Below, piece after piece: positions 1 to 6,141 of a DNA stretch of 15,425 nucleotides (positions are counted from its first letter, which is position 1; every line of letters begins with the position of its first letter). Origin of the DNA: JANNSX01 sp031403155 (lineage in GTDB: Bacteria > Pseudomonadota > Alphaproteobacteria > Rhizobiales > Hyphomicrobiaceae); assembly GCA_031403155.1 (NCBI GenBank), contig JANNSX010000138.1:1-15425 (forward strand), given 5' to 3'. The notes below the pieces were generated by a model. The model was not told the DNA's origin. It saw nothing but the letters and a program-made list of their open reading frames with translations, and did no database searches. The position numbers were made by a program, and so were the translations under genes.

Positions 1-88
1 GCGACCGCCGGTGTTTTCTTGCTTGGTCGCATTTTCTTCGACGAACCGGGAAACCACTTCGTCGGAAAATGCTCCGGTGTGTGTGCGT

Positions 89-1096
89 ATGAGCGAGCTG
101 CGTCCCGAGCTGTCGATCCTCGTCGTGAGCTACAACACGGCGGCGATGACGCTTGCCTGCCTTTCGTCCATCAAATCCGGCGCGCCCCGCACGAGCTACG
201 AGACCATCGTCGTCGACAATGCCTCGACCGATGGCTCAGCCGCGGCAATCGCCCAACACGGCGACGTCACGCATTTCATTCCCTCGCCGAAAAACCTCGG
301 CTTCGCCGCCGCCAACAATCTGGCGGCCGAGCACGCGCGCGGCGATTACATTCTCCTCCTCAACCCCGACACCGTGGTGCTCGACGGCGCGATCTCCAAC
401 CTCGTCGACTTCGCCAAGCGCACACCCGAGGCGCGGCTGTGGGGCGGCCGGACGCTGTTCGCCGACGGCAGCCTCAACCCCACGAATTGCTTCCGGCGCA
501 TGACACTGTGGAATCTGTTCTGCCGGACCAGCGGTCTCTCCGGCGTCTTCCCAGGCAGCCCACTCTTCGACTCCGAGCAGTATGGCGGCTGGGACCGCTC
601 GACGGAACGCGCGGTCGACGTCGTGACCGGGTGTTTTCTGCTGATCCCGGCGAGCCTCTGGCGCAAAATCGGCGGCTTCGATCCGGCCTTCTTCATGTAT
701 GGCGAGGAGGCCCATCTCTCGGCGATGGCGCGCCAGCACGGCGCGCGGCCGCGCGTCACGCCCACCGCCACCATCATCCACCACGGCGGCGCCTCGGAAG
801 TGACGCGCACGGATAAGATCGTGAAGCTCATGAGGGCCAGGGCGACGCTGATCCGCCGGCATTTCTCCAAGCCGCTCGTGCCCGTCGCGCTGGCGCTCAA
901 TGCCCTCTGGCCGTTGTCGCGTGCGATCGTTTTCTCGGCGGCGAGCGGCCTTCTCAAGAAGCCGGGACTTGGCGACCAGGCCGGGGCCTGGAGCGCGGTC
1001 TGGGTGCGCCGGGCGGAATGGCGCCACGGCTACGACGCGGCAGCGTCTCAGCCTGTGCCAGCGCACGCGGTGGGAGACCAGCATGCTCAATCCTGA
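89..1096 (+). CDS. Family 2 glycosyltransferase (rhamnosyltransferase-like)
   Basis: This is a 335-residue cytoplasmic or membrane-associated glycosyltransferase with a GT-A fold of the COG1216 type. It probably transfers a nucleotide-activated sugar to a growing surface polysaccharide or lipid-linked glycan. Seen in the sequence: the N-terminal strand with VSYN (residues 13-16), the nucleotide-binding VDNASTDGS (42-50), NLGFAAANN (69-77), the DxD-equivalent NPD (92-94), the acceptor-side GGFDPAFFMYGEE (195-207) and HHGG (231-234). In the usual ED motif the acidic pair is GEE rather than EDxDL. The ATG at 89 is chosen because the GT2 fold begins within 8 residues of it; the frame is also open from a GTG at 11, which would add 26 unconserved-looking residues. 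Its stop overlaps the next glycosyltransferase by 14 bp, so the two are co-translated. The donor and acceptor are not readable. Confidence 0.87.
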   Translation: MSELRPELSILVVSYNTAAMTLACLSSIKSGAPRTSYETIVVDNASTDGSAAAIAQHGDVTHFIPSPKNLGFAAANNLAAEHARGDYILLLNPDTVVLDGAISNLVDFAKRTPEARLWGGRTLFADGSLNPTNCFRRMTLWNLFCRTSGLSGVFPGSPLFDSEQYGGWDRSTERAVDVVTGCFLLIPASLWRKIGGFDPAFFMYGEEAHLSAMARQHGARPRVTPTATIIHHGGASEVTRTDKIVKLMRARATLIRRHFSKPLVPVALALNALWPLSRAIVFSAASGLLKKPGLGDQAGAWSAVWVRRAEWRHGYDAAASQPVPAHAVGDQHAQS

Positions 1097-1967
1097 TAGG
1101 CGCGTCTCCGTCATCATCCCGCACTACAACGACCTCATCGCCTTGCAGGTCTGCGTCGCGAAACTGGATGCTCAAACATTTCCCCGCGACCGCTTCGAGA
1201 TCATCGTCGCCGACAACGGCTCTAACGCGAGCCTCGCCGAGATCGAGGCGGCGGCTCCGGGCGCGCGCGTCGTGCGCATCGAGGAGCGCGGTGCTGGCCC
1301 TGCGCGAAACGGCGGCGTTGCGTTGAGCCGTCACGAGATCCTCGCCTTCACCGACAGCGATTGCGTGCCGGAGCCGCAATGGCTGGAGGCCGGGCTTCGT
1401 TGGCTGCATTCGGCCGATCTCGTGGGCGGTGCGGTCAAGGTCTCGGTCGCCGAGCCAGGCCGGCCGACGCCGGCCGAAGCCTTCGAGGTCGTGTTCGCCT
1501 TCGACAATCGAAGCTATGTCGAGAAGAAGGGCTTTTCCGGCTCCGGCAATCTTTTCACGACGCGCGCCGTGTTCGATGCCGTCGGCGGCTTCAGGACGAG
1601 CGTGGCGGAGGATATCGACTGGTGCCATCGCGCGCGCGGCCTGGGCTACCGCCTCGTCTTTGCCGCGGACGCCGTTGTCTGGCATCCGGGGCGCCGGTCA
1701 TGGAGCGAGCTCTGCCGGCGCTGGCGGCGTCTGACGAGCGAAGCCGTGGCGCTCGATCGCGACAAGGGCACGAGCGCCGCCCGTATCGCCTTTCGGGCTG
1801 TTGCGATCGCGCTCTCGCCCGCTGCCGATGTTGGTCGCGTGCTCAGCCACGATCGCTTGGGCCTATCAGGCAAGCTCGGTGCGCTCGGCGTGTTGTTCCG
1901 TCTCCGGCTGCTGCGCGCCTGGTGGCTGTTGACGACTCTGATGAGCCCGTCGGCCAGCCGCGCTTGA
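1083..1967 (+). CDS. Family 2 glycosyltransferase
   Basis: This is a second GT-A family 2 glycosyltransferase, 294 residues, probably acting in the same glycan pathway as the gene before it. Seen: VSVIIPHYND (8-17), the ADNGSN nucleotide site (43-48), RNGG (75-78), the DxD motif FTDSDC (89-94), and the catalytic-base region AEDIDWCHRA (175-184), a clean ED-x-x-W that the upstream enzyme lacks. A hydrophobic and basic C-terminal stretch (residues 235-290) could associate with the membrane. The ATG at 1083 lies inside the end of the upstream gene and is preceded by GGGAG six bases away (1072-1076), so the start is well supported and coupling is likely. The family is certain, the sugar specificity unknown. 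The two enzymes differ clearly in sequence and are not a recent duplication. Confidence 0.88.
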   Translation: MLNPDRRVSVIIPHYNDLIALQVCVAKLDAQTFPRDRFEIIVADNGSNASLAEIEAAAPGARVVRIEERGAGPARNGGVALSRHEILAFTDSDCVPEPQWLEAGLRWLHSADLVGGAVKVSVAEPGRPTPAEAFEVVFAFDNRSYVEKKGFSGSGNLFTTRAVFDAVGGFRTSVAEDIDWCHRARGLGYRLVFAADAVVWHPGRRSWSELCRRWRRLTSEAVALDRDKGTSAARIAFRAVAIALSPAADVGRVLSHDRLGLSGKLGALGVLFRLRLLRAWWLLTTLMSPSASRA

Positions 1968-2010
1968 GCTTCCGAGGCCCCGCAACCGGCGGATCAACAT
2001 GCGCTAGAGT

Positions 2011-2085
2011 GTTTCCGAAAAGAAGCACGACAAACCAATGAGTTAGGGTGTTGACGTGATTCAACGAAAAACGGCAACACCCTAA
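2011..2085. repeat. Palindromic intergenic element at a gene end
   Basis: The stretch starts with GCGCTAGAGTGTTTCCGAAAAG and ends in a perfect 11-bp inverted repeat, TTAGGGTGTTG (2043-2053) with CAACACCCTAA (2075-2085), separated by 21 bases. A shorter nested dyad GTTGA/TCAAC sits inside it. The right arm covers the stop codon of the minus-strand coiled-coil gene. From memory it resembles short palindromic repeats scattered between genes in Rhizobiales; that is recognition, not a search. It could also serve as a bidirectional terminator for the glycosyltransferase pair and the convergent gene. Confidence 0.6.
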
Positions 2086-3608
2086 TCATCGTACGTCCGC
2101 AGCCGCTCGAGGAGCCGGCTGCGGCGGTCGCCGGTGGTCTCCTCGCCCTCGGGCGTTTGGGGCGGGGTCGCATCCGTGGCGGTCTCGGCGGCGACGATCT
2201 CAGGTGCCGCTTCGGCGACGACCGTGAGCGTGGGTGGCGTCGCCGGCTCTGCCTCGGCGATATGATCCGCAGCATCGCCATTGGCGGCGGCACCCGCCGA
2301 CAACGCGCGGTTCAGCTCGCGCGCGCGAACCGATGATGGTGCACGAAACGCGGTCAGCACCTGGGCTGGCCGAGCCGGTGCGCTGGCATTGGCGTCTTCG
2401 GGTGCGCTCGCGCGGAACGCCCGCACGGTGACACCGCCATTGGGTTGCGCCGGCCGCTGCGTCGCGCCACGCGCGCCCAGCCGCCGCATCTCCTCCATAT
2501 GGGACGCCGCCTGGCGGGCCGCACGCTCGTTGGCGGCGGTGAGTTCGGCCTTGAGCCGCTGGGTCGTCTGCCGCTCGCGCTCGAGCTCGCCGGCCCTGCG
2601 CTCGAGACGGGCCTTCAAGAGCATGCGCGACTCGCGCACGGCGCCTTCGGCATCGGCATCCGCGCCCTTGCGCGTCAGATCGAGCTCGCGGCGGATCTGC
2701 TCGGTCTCTTCCGTCTGGCGCTGCAGGCGGGCTTCGGTCGACCGGAGCTTCTCCATGAGCGTCGGCGTGTGAACGGGCTCTGGCCCCACCTCCGCGGACC
2801 GGCCATGGGTACCGGCGAGCGACTCGAGCCGCGTGATCTCGGTGGCCTGCTCGGCGAGGCGCAGACGCAGCGTCGTGACGTCCTCGTCACCCGCTTCGAC
2901 GGCCACAGGGCCGGCTTCGCCCGTGCCGAGGCGGGCCTGCAGGCTGGCGACAACCTGCGCCTGCTCGCGGGTACGGGCCCTCAGCGTGTCGATCTCGCTG
3001 CGGAGCGCATACTCCGTCTCGACACCGACATCGGACGCGCGGCGGCGGTCGCGGGAGCCCAGATCCGAAAGATAGGTTTTGAGACGCTCGACTTCCCCGC
3101 TCAGCTGTACATTGATCGCCCGGGCCTCCTCGAGGCTAGCCTCCTGGCGATTGGCCGCCTCGTTGAGTTCACCGATCGCCTGGTCGCGGGCACGCAGCAG
3201 CTGGCGCGCCTCGTCGAGCCGGCCCTCGAGCTTGGGAAGGCGATCGTTGACGGTCTGCTCGAGGACCCGGCGGGCGTTGTGATGCTCGTCGCGATCCGCC
3301 GTCAACGCTTCGAAATCGCGCTGCAACTTCGTCACGGCGGCGTCGCGGCGATTGATCTCGATGAATTGCCGGTGGGCCGAGAGCTTCGATTTCTCGATCT
3401 GCCGCTCGAGCTGGTGAACCTTGACCGCGTATTCCGCGCGCATCAGGTCCTTGTCGGCACGGATCTCGGCCTCGCTGATCGGCGTCGTGTTGCGGATGCG
3501 TTGGCTCGTCAAGCGCACGGCGCGCGCCCAGAAGGCGGGCGCGACGATGAGCGCGAGCAGCGTCGCCGCCAGGAAACCCAGCACGACCAGCATGACCGTC
3601 TCGATCAT
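2082..3608 (-). CDS. Membrane-anchored coiled-coil protein, function unknown
   Basis: This 508-residue protein has one N-terminal membrane segment (about residues 3-23, MLVVLGFLAATLLALIV) followed by a long predicted coiled coil rich in Glu, Arg, Ala and Leu heptads (about 45-385). The C-terminal tail is Ala/Pro/Thr-rich and looks disordered (about 390-490), ending in a short basic helix, LLERLRTYDD. The layout predicts an inner-membrane anchor with a cytoplasmic rod. The segment DLMRAEYAVKVHQLE after the membrane helix looks like the conserved core of a Rhizobiales hypothetical-protein family, but I know no assigned role. The ATG at 3608 is preceded by AGGGGGAG about nine bases upstream; an ATG-equivalent further upstream would only add polar residues before the membrane helix. 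It follows the eipA-like gene on the same strand after 102 bp, so the two may share a transcript. Its stop codon lies inside a palindromic element. Confidence 0.82.
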   Translation of the reverse strand: MIETVMLVVLGFLAATLLALIVAPAFWARAVRLTSQRIRNTTPISEAEIRADKDLMRAEYAVKVHQLERQIEKSKLSAHRQFIEINRRDAAVTKLQRDFEALTADRDEHHNARRVLEQTVNDRLPKLEGRLDEARQLLRARDQAIGELNEAANRQEASLEEARAINVQLSGEVERLKTYLSDLGSRDRRRASDVGVETEYALRSEIDTLRARTREQAQVVASLQARLGTGEAGPVAVEAGDEDVTTLRLRLAEQATEITRLESLAGTHGRSAEVGPEPVHTPTLMEKLRSTEARLQRQTEETEQIRRELDLTRKGADADAEGAVRESRMLLKARLERRAGELERERQTTQRLKAELTAANERAARQAASHMEEMRRLGARGATQRPAQPNGGVTVRAFRASAPEDANASAPARPAQVLTAFRAPSSVRARELNRALSAGAAANGDAADHIAEAEPATPPTLTVVAEAAPEIVAAETATDATPPQTPEGEETTGDRRSRLLERLRTYDD

Positions 3609-3710
3609 GTCTGCTGGCTCCCCCTTCCCACGTCGATCGGGACCAATCCTCAACCTGCTCCAGACTCGCGTCCGGAGAGGCTAAACTGTCGTGACCCTCT
3701 TAGATCAGAT

Positions 3711-4535
3711 TCAGAACGGGTTCCAGGTCGGCGCCTGAGTGTATTTGAGATAGCCGATATTGGCGCCGAGCCGCAGCCCGATCCCCGAGCGGATGGGCGC
3801 CAGCGTCACATGCTCATTGGCGAGAAAGGTCAGTCCCACGCCGCCGACCACATAGACCGAGCCGTCGACGCCGCCGAAGGTCGCGAAGATGTCGCTGGGG
3901 CTCTGGAGGTTGTAGACGAGAATCATGGTCTTGGAGCCCTCGGCGCCGAAGTCGTAGCCAATCGAAGGACCTTGCCAGAACACCTTGTGCTGGCCGGCGT
4001 TGCGGGTAACGAGCGTGCCCTCGCCATAGCGCAGGCCCGCGATGAAGGCACCGCCGCCCTCTTCGCCCAGGATGTAGCCGTTCGGCCGGCCGCCCTGCTG
4101 GAAGGCGTACTCGATGACACTGGCGAGATTCTCGGTGATGCGGCCGAAAAAGCGGTGGCCGGCGCCCTTGATCTCGTCGGGAGAGAAGGTGTCGTCCTCG
4201 GCCACATAGGGTGGCGGCGCGGAATCGTAGGTTTGCGCCGGCGGCTGGTAGGCATCGTCGTCGTAAGTTGGTGCCGGAGCGACATATTTTTTCTTCTTCG
4301 GCGGCTGATAGGCTTCTTCCGAAGGCGCCGAATAATCGTCGGAGGGCGGCTCGTAGGCCGGCGCCTCCTCCTCGTAGGCGGGCTCGGAGGTTTCAGGTGC
4401 CGAGGCATAGGGGTCCGGCTCGTAGAGATTGCCATCCTGCTCATTGTCGGTGCTGGCGGCGAAGGCCGGGGCCGAAACGCCTGCAAGGCCACCGATCAGC
4501 AGGGCTGCCAGCAGCAGTGATCGTGATCGCGTCAT
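3711..4535 (-). CDS. eipA: DUF1134 periplasmic envelope protein, EipA-like
   Basis: This is a 274-residue exported protein. A signal peptide (1-26, ending APAFA before ASTD) directs it to the periplasm. Residues about 117-274 match the DUF1134 family: the FSPDEIKGAGHRFFG entry, then GYILGEEGGGAFIAGLRYGEG, and a Gly-rich, beta-strand-rich C-terminus. In Brucella abortus the DUF1134 protein EipA is a periplasmic factor needed for envelope-stress resistance and reported to be under CtrA control; transferring that role here is inference. Between signal and domain lies an approximately 90-residue acidic, Tyr- and Pro-rich linker with AYQPP twice (75-79 and 95-99) and a KKKK patch (80-83), which makes the protein longer than the roughly 200-residue Brucella form as I remember it. 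The ATG has a weak AAAAAAGAG upstream. It is divergent from chpT. Confidence 0.85.
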   Translation of the reverse strand: MTRSRSLLLAALLIGGLAGVSAPAFAASTDNEQDGNLYEPDPYASAPETSEPAYEEEAPAYEPPSDDYSAPSEEAYQPPKKKKYVAPAPTYDDDAYQPPAQTYDSAPPPYVAEDDTFSPDEIKGAGHRFFGRITENLASVIEYAFQQGGRPNGYILGEEGGGAFIAGLRYGEGTLVTRNAGQHKVFWQGPSIGYDFGAEGSKTMILVYNLQSPSDIFATFGGVDGSVYVVGGVGLTFLANEHVTLAPIRSGIGLRLGANIGYLKYTQAPTWNPF

Positions 4536-4921
4536 CTCTTTTTTGTCTCTTGTTTGGCCGTCGGACAGAGCGTCTGCCCCGGCTCATCCCTCGAACGCGC
4601 TCACCCGAACCGATCCGGGTGCATGTTCCCGAGCAAATTCAACGAAACTATGGCCTGTCAGCCGTGGGCTCATAGGCCCTCTGCCCCCCATTCTGACTGA
4701 TTCGCTGTAGAGTACGCACCGTCCGGGCGTCGCATCGAATATTCCCGGTGTCCCGAAAGCCTCAGCGAAAAGAGAGTGTTATCCGCGCACGCGGCGAGTG
4801 CTTGGCATCGGCGGGGCAAAGCAGGTATTGCCAGTGGATCGGCGGCACGCGCCTGGCCCGCCCATCCCTCGTAGTGCGTCACGGACGGAGCGGCAGAGAT
4901 CGGCAGCGAGGAGAGAGATTG
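4536..4921. promoter_or_regulatory. Divergent eipA/chpT intergenic region
   Basis: These 386 bases separate the divergent eipA-like and chpT genes and must hold both promoters. A dyad CACCCG (4602-4607) / CGGGTG (4616-4621) with an 8-base spacer is the clearest symmetric site. The chpT frame is open back to a GTG at 4748, but there is no plausible ribosome site there and the encoded residues are unlike ChpT. I see no full CtrA box (TTAA-N7-TTAA) and no convincing -35/-10 pair. Confidence 0.35.
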
Positions 4922-5566
4922 ATGGGCGACGCGGCATCGATCGACGACATGGAGCTCGCAGCCCTCATCTCGAGCAAAATCTGCCACGACGTCATCGGTC
5001 CGGTCGGTGCCATCTACAACGGTCTCGAGGTGCTGGACGAGGACAACGACGAGGATAGCCGCGCCTACGCGCTCGACGTCATTCGCAGCTTCACCGAGCA
5101 GGCCTCCGCCAAGTTGCAATTCGCCCGCTTCGCCTTCGGGGCGGCGGGCTCGGCCGGCTCCGTCATCGACCTGTCGAACGCGGAAGCCATCACCCGGGGT
5201 TTCTTCGGCGCCGGCAAGCAGCAGCTGACGTGGCATTTGCCGCCCGGGCATATGGGCAAGGACTATGTGAAGCTGCTGCTCAACATGATCGCCGTTGCAC
5301 AAACAGCACTTCCCCACGGCGGCGACATCGCCGTGACGCTCAAGGGTAAGCTCGAACGGCCGGAGCTGCACATCCGCTGCAAGGGGCCGAAGGCGCGCCT
5401 GCCGGCGCATTTGCCGGATTTCCTGTCGGGCGCCCGCAAGAACGGCCTCGATCCACTCTCGATCCAGTCCTACTACACCACCCGTCTCGCCCAGACGGCC
5501 CACATGCGGCTGACAGTGGCGATAGACGGTGCGGATATCGTCATGGCCGCCGTCCCGACAACTTAA
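4922..5566 (+). CDS. chpT: Histidine phosphotransferase ChpT
   Basis: ChpT is the cytoplasmic dimeric phosphotransferase that relays phosphate from the hybrid kinase CckA to the response regulators CtrA and CpdR in alphaproteobacteria, controlling the cell cycle. This protein has 214 residues, the usual size. The DHp-like helix carries the phospho-accepting His22 in SSKICHDVIGPVGAIYNGLE (residues 17-36), the family signature. The remainder forms the degenerate HATPase-like half that lacks ATP-binding boxes, as expected; SYYTTRLAQ (about 180-188) and the following strands match its end. The ATG at 4922 has AGGAGAG six bases upstream (4909-4915). A receiver-only response regulator follows after 125 bp, with a CtrA-like box in the gap. 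I am confident of the family; partner choice in this organism is inferred. Confidence 0.92.
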   Translation: MGDAASIDDMELAALISSKICHDVIGPVGAIYNGLEVLDEDNDEDSRAYALDVIRSFTEQASAKLQFARFAFGAAGSAGSVIDLSNAEAITRGFFGAGKQQLTWHLPPGHMGKDYVKLLLNMIAVAQTALPHGGDIAVTLKGKLERPELHIRCKGPKARLPAHLPDFLSGARKNGLDPLSIQSYYTTRLAQTAHMRLTVAIDGADIVMAAVPTT

Positions 5567-5588
5567 AGTTGCTGTCTGGGTATGAAAT

Positions 5589-5604
5589 TTAGATACTTGT
5601 TAAC
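5589..5604 (+). promoter_or_regulatory. Candidate CtrA-binding box
   Basis: The sequence TTAG-N7-TTAAC (TTAG at 5589-5592, TTAA at 5600-5603, C at 5604) matches seven of eight positions of the alphaproteobacterial CtrA consensus TTAA-N7-TTAA, including the trailing C favoured in the second half site. It lies 23 bp after the chpT stop and about 88 bp before the response-regulator ATG, a sensible place for promoter control. It is AT-rich against a G+C-rich background. Confidence 0.5.
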
Positions 5605-5691
5605 CGTTCTCTCCGACACTCTGACGCAAGCTGGAAGGGGCGTCTCGCATATTTGGCGGTGCCTGCATCTTTGCCGGTTTCGAGGGACACA

Positions 5692-6057
5692 ATGAAGCAT
5701 TGCCTGGTTGTCGACGACAGTGACGTGATCCGCCGCGTCGCCAAGCGCCTGCTCGAGGACTTGAATTTCACCTCGACGGAAGCCGAGAATGGCCATGAGG
5801 CGCTCGAGCGCTGCCGCCGGGCGATGCCCGATATCATCATGCTCGATTGGCAGATGCCGAACATGATCTCGGCCGATTTCGTCTATTTGCTCCGCAAGGA
5901 GCCGGGCGGCGATCAGCCCATCGTCTTCTATTGCACGAGCGAGAACGACGTCGAGGACATCACGCGCGCGCTCAACGCCGGGGCCGACGATTACATCCTC
6001 AAGCCCTTCGACCGGGACGATCTCACAGCCCGCTTCGTCGCCAACGGCCTGATTTAG
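5692..6057 (+). CDS. Single-domain response regulator (CheY-like receiver)
   Basis: This 121-residue protein is one receiver domain with no output domain. It would be phosphorylated on Asp52 (IIMLDWQMP, 48-56) and signal by protein contact. The acidic pocket is D8-D9, the conserved Thr/Ser switch is T82, and the invariant Lys is K104 in ILKPFD. The loop after the phospho-site reads MPNMIS, whereas most receivers have MPxMDG, so the usual Asp-Gly turn is gone. It resembles an alphaproteobacterial family beginning HCLVVDDSDVIR that is neither DivK nor CpdR by motif. The ATG at 5692 has GAGGG six bases before it (5682-5686); an upstream GTG in frame lacks this. Its position after chpT and behind a CtrA-like box suggests a partner in the same phosphorelay, which is inference. 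Confidence 0.88.
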   Translation: MKHCLVVDDSDVIRRVAKRLLEDLNFTSTEAENGHEALERCRRAMPDIIMLDWQMPNMISADFVYLLRKEPGGDQPIVFYCTSENDVEDITRALNAGADDYILKPFDRDDLTARFVANGLI

Positions 6058-6108
6058 CCGCAATTTGCGTAAGTGGCGGTCTTTCATTTGCCGCCTTGAG
6101 GCTGATAA

Positions 6109-6134
6109 GCTCCCCCTCCGGATAACCGGGGAGC
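6109..6134 (+). promoter_or_regulatory. Hairpin covering the ribosome site of the TIR gene
   Basis: GCTCCCC (6109-6115) pairs perfectly with GGGGAGC (6128-6134) across a 12-base loop that also holds a smaller CCGG/CCGG pairing. The right arm is the likely Shine-Dalgarno sequence of the TIR gene, GGGGAG (6128-6133), eight bases before the ATG at 6142. If folded, the hairpin would hide the ribosome site and limit translation. It lacks a T-run and so is unlikely to be a plain terminator for the response regulator. Confidence 0.4.
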
Positions 6135-6141
6135 CCTCGGC

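Noticed and set aside
2445..4520. A 691-residue open frame on + opposite the coiled-coil and EipA-like genes
   Set aside because: It is antisense to two well-supported genes, crosses the gap between them, has no domain I recognise and shows the Arg/Gly/Leu-rich composition of a G+C-driven shadow frame.
5559..5571. Dyad CAACTT-A-AAGTTG over the chpT stop codon
   Set aside because: It is short and AT-rich with a one-base centre and no T-run; too weak to call a terminator or operator.
6075..6095. GGCGG/CCGCC stem after the receiver gene
   Set aside because: Only five pairs with an 11-base loop and no following T-run; not a supportable terminator.
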